Source: Paralichthys olivaceus
Lineage: Eukaryota > Chordata > Actinopteri > Pleuronectiformes > Paralichthyidae
NCBI RefSeq assembly: GCF_024713975.1
Contig: NC_091107.1
Span: 13,753,501-13,817,500 of the forward strand
Direction of reading: 5' to 3'
Length of the DNA: 64,000 nucleotides
The translations under genes were made by a program, and so were the position numbers. Numbering within the stretch: position 1 is the first letter of the stretch; the number at the start of each line of letters is the position of its first letter. The notes under the pieces are model-generated. The model was not told where the DNA came from. It saw only the letters and a list, made by a program, of their open reading frames with translations, and searched no databases. This document shows positions 1 to 12,309 of this stretch, piece by piece.

Positions 1-910
1 AGCTCTGGACCGTAATGTCTAAAAATATTTATTTTTCCTCACAAACCCTCAGGAGAGGTCTGAGAGAACGGGGGGGGGGGGGATACATGGGGACAGAAAG
101 TGCGTACTGGTTTACTGAAGGCTGCTGGACAGGAATTTGTTTCACCAAGACTGTTGCGCTGTGGTTTCACAACACAAAGCCATAAACTGAAACACACACG
201 TTGAAGACGAATTGCACATCTGCTACTTCCCAAATCTGGGATCTAATCCAGATGTGACATCAAGCCATCTCGATACAATTAGTGATTTTGAAGTCAGAAG
301 TCATGCGGTGAGACATGGCTCTGTGCTCAGACCTCTAACATTACTGCTCCTGGTGTCTTTTCTCTGCCGCGATCACAAAGTGCTCCCACAACTCCGCCAC
401 CTCTGATCTGCTTCTGTCTGTCAGTCATCACATCACTTCACAGATCTCTGATTCATTCTTACACAAGCTGAACTTCTCAATAACCCACAGATTCCTCAAC
501 CTTTCACACAGTTGCTGCACTGAACCTGCCGCTGCGGCGTCTGCTCAGACATGACGAACATCACTTCCTGTGCAGCAGAATGCAGCAAGAGGGTGGATGT
601 AATGAGTGAAGCTCTAATGATCTGGTTGAATCATCGCTCACTGACAAAAAGGTGAAACGGCAAAGAGACGATTTCTTTAGCACGATCACTCAATAACTCT
701 GAGTATTGTATGTTTTTACATCCTCCTTCATTTACAAACACATCATTGGCTTTCACATGATGCTGCAGCTGTGAGATGACTTGATCTGGAGATGTAGTCG
801 GCTGTGAGGCAGCATGTGAAGTGACATGCTGTGTCAGTAGCAAGTGTGAAGATCAGACTAAACTAAAGAATAACCAAACAACACTCGTCACATTGTTGAA
901 ATAGGCCCCA

Positions 911-1153
911 CACACCTGGTATTAACATGTGGTCTTTGTGTTCCGATCAGAAGTGGACAGGTCTGAGGTCGTGTGCACACACCTGACATTAGAATGTGTC
1001 CCCACATGCATCAGGACAATTGTGGCCCAGACCAACCTCCGAATGTACTCTGGCGTGATCAGATCTACTTTTGATGGGAGTGGGTTCACACCTGTACTTA
1101 AAGGTGTCCACTTGAGATCAGATCACAAAGACCACATGTTAATACCGAGTGTG
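911..1153. mobile_element. MITE-like element with ~49-bp terminal inverted repeats
   Basis: Positions 911-959 are nearly the reverse complement of 1105-1153, including a core of more than 20 identical bases around GGTATTAACATGTGGTC. The roughly 145 bp between them carry no credible ORF. This is the structure of a non-autonomous DNA transposon (MITE). Superfamily and target-site duplication are not resolved. Confidence 0.7.
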
Positions 1154-1224
1154 TACTGGGTCCTTATGTGTGGTGCCTAGGTTTTTAGATCCATTGACAG
1201 CTACAATGGCACCACAGTGGAGAA

Positions 1225-1330
1225 CATACCACACACACCAAGGGCCCAAAAGTCTCCTCAAATTCAATCAAGCTGCTCCAGGTTTCACACACTCATAGAT
1301 GTTGTGTCCCTAATTTTGTCATTGAGGTCC
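1225..1330 (-). repeat. Dispersed repeat family A fragment
   Basis: Reverse-orientation fragment of the family whose ends read like ACCTCCGCCAAGG and its complement. It is recognised by the run CCAAGGGCCCAAAAGTC followed by AATCAATCAAGCTGC, shared with copies near 7262, 9633 and 51199. Confidence 0.55.
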
Positions 1331-1840
1331 ATTAATTAATAGAGGAGAGATGACCAATGATATTACCATAATGTAGCTAATGTTGATTCTTTCCCAGTTT
1401 AAAAAATGGCTTGAGATAATTGATGTTGAACATCTTGTTAACTAGATGTTAACAGAAAGTGGATTAAAGATAGAAGTTATTTTATTGCTTAGTTGAGCAA
1501 CAACTAAAAAAGTCAACCAACACAATTTTTTTCTTCGAGAAAAGAACAATGAATGAAACATCATCTAAAGTCTTGGCCTGCAGGGGAAGGAATTGACGAT
1601 TGTTTTTAATTTACTCTCGTTCCCTTGTGCCTCGTGATTTTTCAATATCCAGAACAGCTGACTGCAAAGTAGCAATTATGAGTTGTTTATTTGTTTTATT
1701 GAACTTTTCCAGGAAGAGGTGAAAATATAAAAAGAAGCAAAGTGTAAATTTGACTAATGCATCTGCTTTTAGCCGAAACACGCTGAGTGCACTCAATAAA
1801 ACTTTATTAGCTTCTAGTTGCTGCGCTACGACATTTATTA

Positions 1841-2142
1841 CCTCCACCTAGGAGGTTATGTTTTCACCCGTGTGTGTTTGTCAGTTTATTTGTTTGCAGG
1901 AAAACTACTGAACTGAGAGGAGGGACGAGGCCTCGGACGAACCCATTACATTTTGGTACTGATGAAAAGGAATTATTTTTCACTTTCATTATTTACGATG
2001 TTTTATGAAAAATAAATAATTTACGTGACCGGACCACTTTCTTTTTTATTTTTTATTTCTACTATAAGAACTAGACACTCCTGTGTGGGTTTGTTCAGCC
2101 TTGGCAGAGGAATGTGCTATACTGAGTGCCATTCTAATTATA
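1841..2142 (+). repeat. Dispersed repeat family A, internally deleted copy
   Basis: Begins with CCTCCACCTAGGAGGTTATG, continues with the GTTTGCAGGAAAACTACTGA segment, and ends with GCCTTGGCAGAGGAATGTGC and TGAGTGCCATTCTA. The two ends are inverted relative to each other, as in a non-autonomous DNA element. The centre is shorter than in the copy at 2260-2610. Confidence 0.65.
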
Positions 2143-2259
2143 AAACACTGTTGTCTATTTCAAACAACAGCTGGGCATTAAATAGTTACTGGTTTGTTGT
2201 GGTGTGGCAGGGTGGATATTACTTATATCAAAAAGGATGCAGTTTTCTGTCTTTTACTA

Positions 2260-2615
2260 CCTCAGGTTATGTTTTATTTGTTTTTTAATTTAGCAGAATT
2301 ACACAAAAAACTACTCAACTGATTTCCATGACATTTTGTAGAGAGGTGGGATGTGACTCCGGGAAGAGGCAGTTAAATTTTGGTGTGGATCCAGGACAAT
2401 GTGAGATGTATTTCAACATTTTCATTGATTACTCAGAGAAAAAATAATGGATCTTGAATTTTTTTTAAATCAGGCACATTTAGAGGACTGATGTTTATGA
2501 CTGTGTGTAATTCGGTGCAGATAATAAAAATCTGTTCCAGTGAATTCAAATGTGGTTTCATAACGGGACTGTTGGGCCTTGGTGTAGGTACGAACTCTAT
2601 GCTGTATAGTTTAAC
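2260..2615 (+). repeat. Dispersed repeat family A, near full-length copy
   Basis: Starts at the ACCTCAGGTTATGTTTTATT segment and ends near GTTGGGCCTTGGTGTAGGTA. It shares the internal block TTAAATTTTGGTGTGGATCC with the copy at 5869. It lies directly after another copy of the same family in the same orientation. Confidence 0.65.
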
Positions 2616-3639
2616 TGTGTAGCACTGTTTATGGTTGTTTTACACATTATTATTGAAGTGCAAAATAATGACGCATATGGAGCAGATTAGATCTTTGACC
2701 AGAAGGTTTGCTGATGTCTCTCAGAGTCAATCTGCTGCAGGAGGCTTCAGTGCCGTGAATGTGGGCAGGACGGACTAATGCTATCGACCTGGAAGTCTGC
2801 GGGGTGTCCTGGAGTCAAGCTACGGTATCGACTGGCACACTGAGTCAAGTCCTATCATGCATCATCCAAACTGCCGCTAGTGAATTCACACCCACACACC
2901 CACACACACACACGCACAAACCTCTGCAGCACTGCTGCATTTTACATGAGGAATCAAAAAATAAATATTTCATCCAGGTGTGTAATGTAAATTCAATTAT
3001 GCATTTGTTCTTTGATTTGCTTTCCTTTGAGGCACTTTGAATACAACATTGATGAAACGACAGCAGGGCTTCAAACCGCACCAATCCCCTCGCCCGTCAA
3101 TAAACACACCAAACATCATGTTACTCCGGTGTGACAGAAGTAAACACAAAATCTGAAGCAGCTCGGCCTAATCGTACTCATACAACACCATCAAATCCTG
3201 AGCCTGGTGGACAGAAATGCGGATTGTATTGAGCAACATCCAAACATCTCTCTGGGTCAAATTTTTCTGAAACCTCACATAACTACAAATAACGCTTGTG
3301 TTAACTTCTGTTTGCTTTGTGTGGCATGCACAATCTGTCTGTCCCCATAACACCATTCCACCATTCAAGGATCATTTGTGTTAGATTATCCACCAGCTTC
3401 TCTTTCTCAACGGCGTCCCAAAACCCCCCCCGGAAAAAAAACGACAGTGGAAAAATACTATTCTCAGCTGAGCGTCGCCTGCCAAAATAAGCAAAATAAC
3501 ATGCCTCAGCAACACACGAGCCATTCTTCATTTACATTATGTGGATTAATTCAACCGCTCCTCCTCCTCCTCCATCTCCTCCTCGTCTATTTTTAGTTCT
3601 TTGTACTTTTAATGCTTGAAAGACAGATTTGTCTGGGTT

Positions 3640-4020
3640 TCAAAATTTAGCATTCAGTTGCCTAGCAACCGCAGTCTCCGAGGCTTGTCAGCTGAAGGCG
3701 GATCACACCTTCTCCATCTTGTTAAGCGGAGTAGGGATGAAAAGACAGTAAGAGAGCCTGGGGCTGGACGCTACTGTGCAATCCCCAAGATAATATCCCC
3801 CGAGGTCCGGGGCAGGCTTTTTAATCACACTACAGATTATGCAATCACTGTCAGACGGCCTGCTGAGGAGGGGGGCGGCAACCTGAGCCCGGAGCCACGC
3901 TCACTGCTGCGTCTTACACTACCTGTTCTGCCTTTTGTTCGCCCTGCTCGTCTCCAGGGGAAGTATCTCGCCATGGTGCATATGTGTCTTTGTGAGAGAT
4001 AACGACGAGCCTCATAAAGG
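3640..4020. promoter_or_regulatory. Complex non-repeat island with RFX X-box; possible conserved noncoding element
   Basis: This block is less AT-rich and less repetitive than its surroundings. It opens with the palindrome GTTGCCTAGCAAC at 3657-3669, whose arms GTTGC and GCAAC match exactly. That is the textbook form of an RFX-factor X-box. Overlapping ORFs of about 130 codons exist on both strands here, but neither looks like a protein or has exon boundaries. Enhancer function is inference; only the motif and composition are seen. Confidence 0.4.
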
Positions 4021-5597
4021 TTAAGTGTGTTATCAGGTAGCAAAGCACAAATGGCTGTGCAGACCAAATGGAGCGCTGGAGGAGAGATGCACAGATTCTC
4101 ATTTTTCACTCTCAAATGTAGAGGGGAAAAAGCACCTCTGATGTAACATCTCCAATGAGGATGTATGACAGTGAGGTGTCGGATCAATTGTCCCCTATGA
4201 GTCCGTGTTCCTGCAATTCCGCAGAGCTCCACAAAAATATAAACTATGTAATATCACAGAGATGTGGAATTACTTTTCTAGATCAGATTATCAGAACCTA
4301 GAGTGGTTTTAAGATTAAAATGGCTTAAGAGGGACAAGATTTGGTGATAAAACGATGAAGAGAATTAAAACTGACATCTATGTTCACATGGTGGATAAAC
4401 TGACCAAGTCACAGCCAAAACCTCCAAATTAAATAAACCTCTTGATAAAGTAAGTAATAAAATTATTCTAAATTACACTTACTTAAAAATAGAAAACCCT
4501 GCCTGCGCCCATGTTATATAAACCTGTTGTGAATAAATTAAGTTGCCCTGACATGTTGATCTTTCCCGCCGGCTGTGATGAAAAAGACAAATGTGAGAAG
4601 TCTCTGAGATTTTGTGCTTCCCGACTGAGTGGAAGCTGGTCCTCTGCTCAAATCTATTCTTAAAATGATTTAAATGATTCATTGTGTGTGTAAAATATTC
4701 AGGATTGCACTAATAAATGTTATTTGCACTTTATATCATTAACTTTGACTTGCATACATTTCTGTCAGAGTTGAACAATAACCACACAGAATGGAGAATT
4801 ACAATGCTACATTGTGAGTGACAACCCAATATTAGCAGTCATAAAGTAAATGCAAATGATATGAAAATACAGAGTCGAATTCTCCTAGTGGGGCTAAAGG
4901 TTTTTCTTTCCTCCCTTTGCAGCAGTGTTATTTTATCTACTCCGTCTCATTATCTCCACACAACAATAAAGAGATTTCCTCCCCGAACTGAATTTTTAAT
5001 AATAAAACTGTCAGCTGTGATGAATGCAGCTCATGTCAGCCAGCCAGCTAATCAGCCTGGGAACCACAGAGGGAGCAGGTCTGATTATGTGCTGTCGATT
5101 GGAGGCACGGCTTGGTGACAATTTCACAAAGAGGAGAGTTGGAATCTGTGCAGAATATTCAGGCTGCAACCAGACTCGAGAAGCAAAGGAAGGTGACATG
5201 TAAACTTAAAAAAACAAATCTAATCTGAGTTTTGTGCTTCATCTGCTCTCTGAGTATTTCCGTGCACGGCCTTGACAGTGACGACACACTCCTGACAACC
5301 AACACAATGCTTCGTCTGCATGACCTTTCAGTTCACCTGCAGGGGAGAGGCAGGAATCTCCGCCCTCCTTGTTTACCTGCACACACACACACTCTTACCA
5401 CACACACTCTCTATAGCACGTCCTCACCAATACTGCGCTCGCCATGCACATCTTTCTGGCTGTGTGCGTCATTCCAAATATCATATCATGAATTGAACAT
5501 GTACAATATGAAATCCTACTGTAACTTTATGAGGGCTGATTCAAAGGATACATAAAAAACAGACATTTTTGAAAAGGTCATCATAACATCACGTTAT

Positions 5598-5650
5598 TGT
5601 GATTGATATTTATGATCTAATCCACTTCTGGGGGGGGGGGGGGGGGGGGG
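5598..5650 (+). repeat. Poly-G tract
   Basis: A run of about 20 consecutive G residues at 5631-5650. Shorter G runs occur at 71-82 and 18778-18792, and a C run near 40842-40854. These are homopolymer microsatellites, probably length-polymorphic and prone to sequencing error. Confidence 0.8.
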
Positions 5651-5715
5651 GTTGCTGCTCTATCCTGGAGGAGCACACACACGTCATCATTCTGGTTAAA
5701 AGCAGAGTGACTCAC

Positions 5716-5826
5716 CTGCTCGGGGCTGGTCCAGGCTCTGGTTGTCTGACTTCTCCTGCATCAGCCTGCGAGTCCATCGCGGCGTCCCACCGTTCACGCC
5801 TGGCCGAAGACCGGATGATTCTGTTT
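5716..5826 (-). CDS. Putative second coding exon of an unidentified secreted/membrane protein gene
   Basis: On the minus strand a pyrimidine tract ending CTCTCTAACAG precedes the exon, and GCAG|GTGAGT follows it. Length is 111 nt with phase 1 in and phase 1 out. It joins without a stop to the exon ending at 12363. The translation is polar and basic (contains GTPRWTRRLMQEK), as expected for a luminal or extracellular linker. A second usable AG six bases further in (start 5820) would drop two residues. No domain is recognised, and no further exon was found between 1 and 5715, so the gene would continue past the left edge. The alternative is a chance pair of splice-like sites. Confidence 0.5.
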
Positions 5827-5868
5827 CTGTTAGAGAGAAGAAAAGAAACTGTGGTTTGATTGTTGTTA

Positions 5869-6125
5869 CCTCTGCCAAGGAGGTTATGTTTTCTTCGTTT
5901 ATTTGTTAGTTAGCAGGATCACGCAAAACTACTCAACTGGAGGGGTGAAACATGACCCAAGGAAGAGCCCATTTAATTTTGGTGCAGATCTGGATCAGGG
6001 TACAGATGCAGGGATTTTGTTTATATGATTCATGGATCTTGATTTTTTAGGGATATTAAGGACAGTGTGCAATTTGCTGGATCTAGTGAATTAATATGTG
6101 GTTTCAAAAGTGCCATTATAGTTTT
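5869..6125 (+). repeat. Dispersed repeat family A copy
   Basis: Starts with ACCTCTGCCAAGGAGGTTATG-type sequence. It contains the GCAAAACTACTCAACTGG and TTTAATTTTGGTGCAGATCT blocks and ends around GTGGTTTCAAAAGTGCC. The right terminus is lost where a family B fragment begins. Confidence 0.65.
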
Positions 6126-6126
6126 T

Positions 6127-6245
6127 TATTGGTTTAGTCAATTAATTTGTTGATTGACAGAAAAATAATCCCCCACTGTTTCGCTAACTAATCGTCTGAG
6201 TAGCAATCAAAAGATATTTTTCTTGTTTAATTGGTTTGAGAATTT
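6127..6245 (+). repeat. Dispersed repeat family B, 5' fragment
   Basis: TAGTCAATTAATTTGTTGAT and the following GACAGAAAAATAATC resemble the start of the copy at 47163. The element type is not resolved. Confidence 0.45.
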
Positions 6246-7261
6246 TGTACAATTCTCCACCATCATCAAGAGTTGTAATTAGCTTTTTTCTGTCTCGAGT
6301 TATTCTGGTCTCCAGTTGAGCGAGGACTCAACAGACTGTAGTTTCATGTTTCTGGCCCTGGGAGATAACAGCATGATCAGTAATTCACTCCATGCTGCTG
6401 TCAGCTGTCCCGAGCCATCAGCACTGAAATCTTTAAAAGGTGTGTATTTCAGCTCCCTGCATTTTATTCCTCAGTAGCTAATCTCTGTGTGGCTTCCAGT
6501 TTTTACAGCTTTACTAGGGTGACAGCCAAGGAACTCCCCACAGATAGAGCTGTCTCATCATCTATCTCATCATCTCTCCTCCAGGGGGGGGAGAAATATA
6601 CACATATTCCCCCTCTGCTACCCAGACATCCTTCCACCGAGGGCCCAAGAAGATAGCAAGATGGTTATTACGCCCTGCACTACACAGTGGCCTTTTATTT
6701 ATGAAGCGGCTTGGTGCCTGTGTCTGATGCATTTTGTGATTGCCAGGCACTGTAGTGTCTCTTTGTAGTGTGCAGCTCAATGAGCCTGTTTGGCGAGTTC
6801 AGCCGCCGTGGCTGAGAGGAGACGTGAAGGCTTTCATGTTGAGGCATCAAGAGGAGCTCGACTCGTATGAAATTCAAATGGGTTTCTGCCACAGATGGCT
6901 CTGCATCACTTTCACACATTGAACCGGGGCGAAGCCTCCAACACCTTCAGCCGCATCTCGTCTCATTAGAAAAAGCTGAAATAAAAGACGTGATGATTTT
7001 CCTAATTTTATTATTTTCCTAGATTCAGATTTGTTGACTCAAGACACTTCACATGGTGTGCAGAGGTTACAGAAGGATAAGTGATGAAATCTGACGAAAT
7101 GTGGTGTTTGTATGGAAATATCTTAATCCTGCTTCCAGGTCCCTCGGCATAAACACTGCTTGAACGTAGAAAGGCAAGTATAAATATCATCATGTTAGGT
7201 ATAAATAATATAAACTACAATTCATCTCTCTTCACATCCGTAGCTATTATAAGTCGAGCAC

Positions 7262-7475
7262 AAACCTCCACTAAGACCCAACAGTCAATCAAGCTGCACC
7301 AACTTTCACACTCTGAATTATCTCTATTTATTTTATTTAGATCCATAAATTATTCACTAAAAAATCTAAGAAAAAGTTTGATTTCTTCTTCCATGAACCA
7401 TACCGCACCCTTCCGCCAAATTTTGCGGTGATCCGTCCAGCAATTTTTGTGCAATCTTGCTTACTAACAAACTCT
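7262..7475 (-). repeat. Dispersed repeat family A copy (reverse)
   Basis: Reverse-orientation copy. CCTCCACTAAGACCCAACAG sits at one end, and GATCCGTCCAGCAATTTTTG followed by GCAATCTTGCTTACTAAC at the other. Confidence 0.55.
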
Positions 7476-8254
7476 CATATTCCTCATGTTGTGAAATATA
7501 TGGATTTGAATGTCGTCTTAACACATGCTGAACATGGACGGAACGACACAAGCTGAAAATCATTGAACACCTATTTACTCTTTCTCTTTCTTCCGGGGCC
7601 TTAAAGAGGAAATCATTATTTTAAGGAAAGACATCAGCTCCATTCACAAAACACACTACACTGCTGCCTCCTCCTCTGTCAGCAAAAACAAGACATTTGA
7701 TCCCATCAATCACACATCGACTGAACAGACCGGCTTCCTCACTTCTTACCCCAAACAGGCTCACGGCCTCCACACAGGCAGAGTGACTGCAGCCTGTGGT
7801 GGTGAACGTCTCTGACTGTGAAATCCTCCACAAGACGGCTGCATCTAAAACCTCAATCTTTGGATATTACTTAATAGTAAATAAATATTTGTATCTCAGT
7901 CCAATATTGTCATATAGAAAACAATGCAGTCGTCCAGGTCTCCGCTCTGACATTCACACCAAACGTTATGTTGCAGTAAACACAGAAGATGTGCTTTGGA
8001 TTTGACCTTAAATGGGATCAAACCACAGTAAAAATCTAAACGTAGACAACATCGAGCTCAAAACGTGAAAAACTAAGGCTCAAATAAGGATTATGTTGTG
8101 GTACGATTTAGTAACCTTTCTCCTATTAATGTGTAAATGAATATAACCTGTTGATTTTCACTGCAGATAGTTTGCACATCCAGCTGCAACAATTTCCTAT
8201 TTATGCTAATACTTGATTACATTTTCTTCAAACAAGTATTGACACCAATCTGCA

Positions 8255-9240
8255 CTGCATTACAAGAAAATCTGATCTATTCACGTTCTTCACATTTTTG
8301 CTGCAGCCTAATGTTTCAATGATTTAAGTCAATTGTCTCCCTCAGTCAACACTCTATACCCGAGCATGACAAATGCAACATTTAATTATTGAAATGTTTG
8401 ATCATTTATTTAAAATTAAATATAGATATTATGTTGTAATAAGTATTCAGACTCTTTGGCCATGATTGCAGTGTCCAGTCGTCTTGAATGTGATGTGACA
8501 ATCGTTGCACTCCTGGATTTTCTGTCCTCTCAAGTTGATGAGTCGGTGCAGAGCCATCTCTTAGTCTGCAGAGACGTTTGATTGGGTCGGTGTCTAGTCT
8601 GAGGTCCTGACAGGTCATTGGTGTCATCAAACCAGAGAATCTTGTTTCTCACATGTTTGAGAGACCTTGAAGTGCCTTTTTTTTAAAACTCAAAGCGCAG
8701 CTCAGTCAAAATGACCATCAGGTTATTGTCACCTCTGTTACCAAGGCCTGATTGGCCAATCTCTGAGCTTCGCAGGCAGTCGCTACGACCTCCTGACTGG
8801 GTTTTTGCTGTGATACTGAGTGTCAGCTGTGACACCTTATAGAGAAAGGTGTGTTTCAAAACCACATCCAATCATGACTGTACCTCGAGTGAGCTCCAAT
8901 TAAAGGATCGAGAGAAATGGGAGATATCTGAGACTAATTCCAAGTTTCATTGCAAATGAAAAGTAATGTCTATGTAAGAGTTCAAGAATCATCAATAAAT
9001 CGATCAAATTTTATTTGCATAGCCCACACAGTTACAAATCACAATTCATAGGTCGACATCCTCTGTCCTGAACCCTCAGGGAGAGTCAGAAATGAGGGAT
9101 CCCTCTTCCTGCACGTGAAGAACCACATCAACAAAATAACAATACAATAAGATATCAACAGTAGATTTATGGGGGAAATATGTTGATTTTAGCAGAAAGC
9201 TGCAACAGCGAAGGTGTGTGAATACTTTCAGAATGCACTA
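8255..9240 (-). pseudogene. Decayed Tc1/mariner-like transposon, internally deleted
   Basis: Read on the minus strand this resembles a Tc1-like transposon. The right end keeps the terminal motif GTGAATACTTTCAGAATGCA, and the left part keeps AGTATTCAGACTCTTTGG. Internal blocks match transposase-region sequence familiar from fish Tc1 elements, such as CCAGAGAATCTTGTTTCTCA near 8632 and CAAGGCCTGATTGGCCAATC near 8742. The element is under 1 kb of recognisable sequence instead of about 1.6 kb. It has many stops and frame changes and carries another repeat at 8990-9175. No transposase could be made. Confidence 0.7.
8990..9175 (+). repeat. Short dispersed repeat nested in the Tc1 relic
   Basis: The block starting TCAAATTTTATTTGCATAGC and containing GACATCCTCTGTCCTGAACC interrupts the Tc1-like sequence, so it inserted later. 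It resembles a short repeat common in teleost genomes. Exact class is not resolved. Confidence 0.5.
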
Positions 9241-9632
9241 GTTTGTTTGTTTGTCAAACTAATGAATCAAACTGGTGCAATCTAGTGTGTATACACTCCA
9301 ATCAACTGACTGGATGGGTTCTACAAAGTAGTAGTTGCTGTAACCATTTACTTTTTATTCTAACAACGGGCAACATGGCTTGAAGTGATAACTCCACAGA
9401 GAATCATCAGCAACTCATCTGCTTCCCTCAGCTCTTCAGAGGATTTTAACAAGTTTCGGCTTGTTTTTTATTTTTGGCTCCGATAAAAAACCACTGCACA
9501 CGACCTCACTAGCACCAAACTGGGGACAGACAAAGCGACCAGCTTGAGCACAGCAGAACACTGAAGAGACAAAGAGCCAGGGGTGTCTCACAGTGGAGAC
9601 CAAACAGAGCAAGAATGACACTTAAGAGTGGA

Positions 9633-10002
9633 AACCTCAGCCAAGGCCCAACAGTCCTCTAATGAAACCACAGTTAAATTCATTAGATCCCTATTTTTAT
9701 TTTGCTCTGCACCAAATGAACACTCATAAATATCATAAATATCAGCGTAAACATGCCTGTTTTTTTCCATTAAATGAATTTTTTTCTCAGAAATCAAAGA
9801 AAATGTTGAAAAAAAGAAAGTCGGGTAAAAAAAGACTTGCTTCTCCCCCTGATCAGGATCCACATAAAAAACGTAATGAGTTATTTTCCGACCAATTACA
9901 CATCCTTCCACTGAGTTTCATGATAATCTGTCCAGTAATTGTGTAATCCTGCTAAATACCCAGTAAACCAACAAGCAAATAAACAAACTGACAGAGGTGA
10001 TG
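9633..10002 (-). repeat. Dispersed repeat family A copy (reverse)
   Basis: Reverse copy from AACCTCAGCCAAGGCCCAAC to AACTGACAGAGGTGATG, so both termini are kept. The middle includes TGATAATCTGTCCAGTAATT. ORFs on both strands here are by-products of the repeat. Confidence 0.65.
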
Positions 10003-11040
10003 TGTGTCTGCTGGATATGCACATAAGAAACTATTGGTGAACACATTTTCACAATTTCCTCGTCAGAAATAGTATGCGGGTTTGTTGACAGCTAATTCCC
10101 AGTGTTCTCATGGATCCCAAATAATGTTATTCCAGGTTTAACATGTACTAGTTTCTAAAAAAAAAAAACATCCATGTTGCATTGTGCTGTCAGACATGGA
10201 TGTGTCAGCTGTTCGACTCACTGCCGCGAGACAGCCATCTTGGTGATAACACGATGTTAGTGAGGCTTTAAATTATCAATCAAGTATAAAAAAAACTCCC
10301 TTTTATAAAAAAAAAGGTCGAAAAGTAAAGAAATAACAGAAAACCTCATCGTCGTTTTTTTGTCTTTCGAGAGTTTCTCCTACTTCTTCACTGCTTTCAA
10401 CCATGTTTGTTGCTTTTTTTGGCAGTCGATGCTTGTACAGTTTGTCATAATCCTTTGAGAGTTTATGGTGATAAAATAAACTTGTAAATAGTTTGTATTG
10501 GAGTGTCACTTAGTGTTGTTTTACTAAAACTGACCAATATTGATATGGCAGTGTTCAGCAATGCCATAAATAGTCATACTAGCTGTGGTATTCAGGATGC
10601 TACAGTATGTGTCATATTTTCCAAGTAAATTGTGAGCATAACCTGCCTGTCGCCATTACAAACAGCAGACCACATGCTTCGCCCAGAGCTCTTACATGGT
10701 TTAAGTTGAGCGGCCTTGGTCTCGGTTCAAAAAACCTCTTCTGGTTGATGGCACACTCATATTTTAAAGGTGAAGTATAAATATTAATGACACGGCTCAT
10801 TCACCAGGACACTCTTCAGCGAAGGACGGCATCCTGCAATACGAGGATGAGACCGTAACGTGAATCAAAACACTGCAGATGGAACAAAAAGTTCACTGCT
10901 TCAAATCTCAACAGCACGCACACACAAACACACATACATATATATAGGATTACAGAGGAAAACTGAAGCTGCTGATAAGTGTGTGTGACAGTGTGACCAC
11001 ATAACAAAAGGTGATGAGAGGATAATGAGCTGGGGGGAGG

Positions 11041-11074
11041 TGTGTGTGTGTGTGTGTGTGTGTGTCTGTGTGTG
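11041..11074 (+). repeat. (GT)n microsatellite
   Basis: A dinucleotide tract of about 12 GT units, followed by a few interrupted units. Confidence 0.85.
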
Positions 11075-12309
11075 AAGGTGCGTCTGGTCATAGACTGTGA
11101 TGAAAACCAATGATTTATGTGACATGATCTAACACCACATGTCCTTTTATAGATGGTGCTGTTCTTACTGTGTCAGGTTTATAATGCTGTGGGGACGGAG
11201 GAGGAATCAGACCGTGGGGAAATCAGAAAATCGGGATAATGTCAATCACACGTGTTTGGTATTGTGTTATAAATAGAATGAAATGACAGTTTCTGTAAAG
11301 AATTTATAAATAAATAGAATTCATTTACATTCGTCTACAGGTAATAAGAATTTATTAAGCAGAATGAAAAACGCATTCTTATTCTAACAGCCTGGGAAGA
11401 GGCAGAAATGTAAAAAGGGATAAGACGACAAAATCCTTAACAAGCCCAGTCACACAGGGCATTTCTTCTGAGATGAATCAACGCCTGTTGAACCTGCAAC
11501 AACCGTATAAACTGAACTTATAATCAGCGAGCAGATTTATTATACGCCACAAATTGGGGTGTGATTTATGTAATCAGCAAACTGTCACAATCCTGCAGAG
11601 AGAGCGGAGTTAAAATCACAAGCAGGAGGACCGAAGCTGGCAGCTGGTTAGAAGGCGTGTTAGAAAATAATGTAATGGTTAAATATTTAAACGCTGTGTT
11701 TCAGGTGAATGGTGTGAAGCAAGGTTTATCACTTTGAGGGTAAAGCTTTGCTTTTAGAATTGCTGCAATCACACCTGGAAACCTTTGCACCTGCTCATCT
11801 TACTTTTATCATGATATAATAATGTATATGTTCAACTTAGAAACGCTTTTTGATGGAGGATTTGGGCTCAGTACATATATATTCATATCCACAGCAAAGA
11901 GGAATTTGAGATCCATGGAAAAGAGGAGAGGCCTATTAGAGATTGTGCTGCAAATATAAAGCACTACATGTTGTACTCTGCATACATGGATCATACAGGT
12001 AATATATTAAATTGATGTTCAAGGGTAATGTAGCCCACATATCCTCTTATATACAGCATATATATCTTCTTACTTTACAGTTTCATTTATCTTAAGGTTT
12101 ATTTTATTCAAATGGTATAGGTAAATATAGTGAAACAGCATCAGTGTAAATTGTGATCTCCTGCTGGTTGCACCTCTCATGCTTCAGGGCAAACATATAC
12201 ACACGAATGTATAAAAACAGATTCATATGATGCATAAGATGATAAAATGTTTTAAAATAGTTTTCTTTCGCATTGGCACGTCGTTCATGTTCCTGTGATA
12301 TATAAACAT

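Larger units (their letters stand above)
1..5715. other. Repeat-rich noncoding region left of the putative gene
   Basis: No exon with convincing splice sites and a recognisable protein is visible on either strand. The stretch holds an inverted-repeat element (911-1153), copies of a dispersed repeat family (1225-2610), a short CA tract near 2890, a poly-G tract (5630-5650) and a more complex, GC-richer island at 3640-4020. If the exons at 12363-12465 and 5716-5826 are real, this is their next intron. That is inference. Confidence 0.5.

Noticed and set aside
3616..4232. ORFs of about 130 codons on both strands at the X-box island
   Set aside because: Neither has family resemblance or exon boundaries. 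Overlap on both strands suggests absence of stops by composition.
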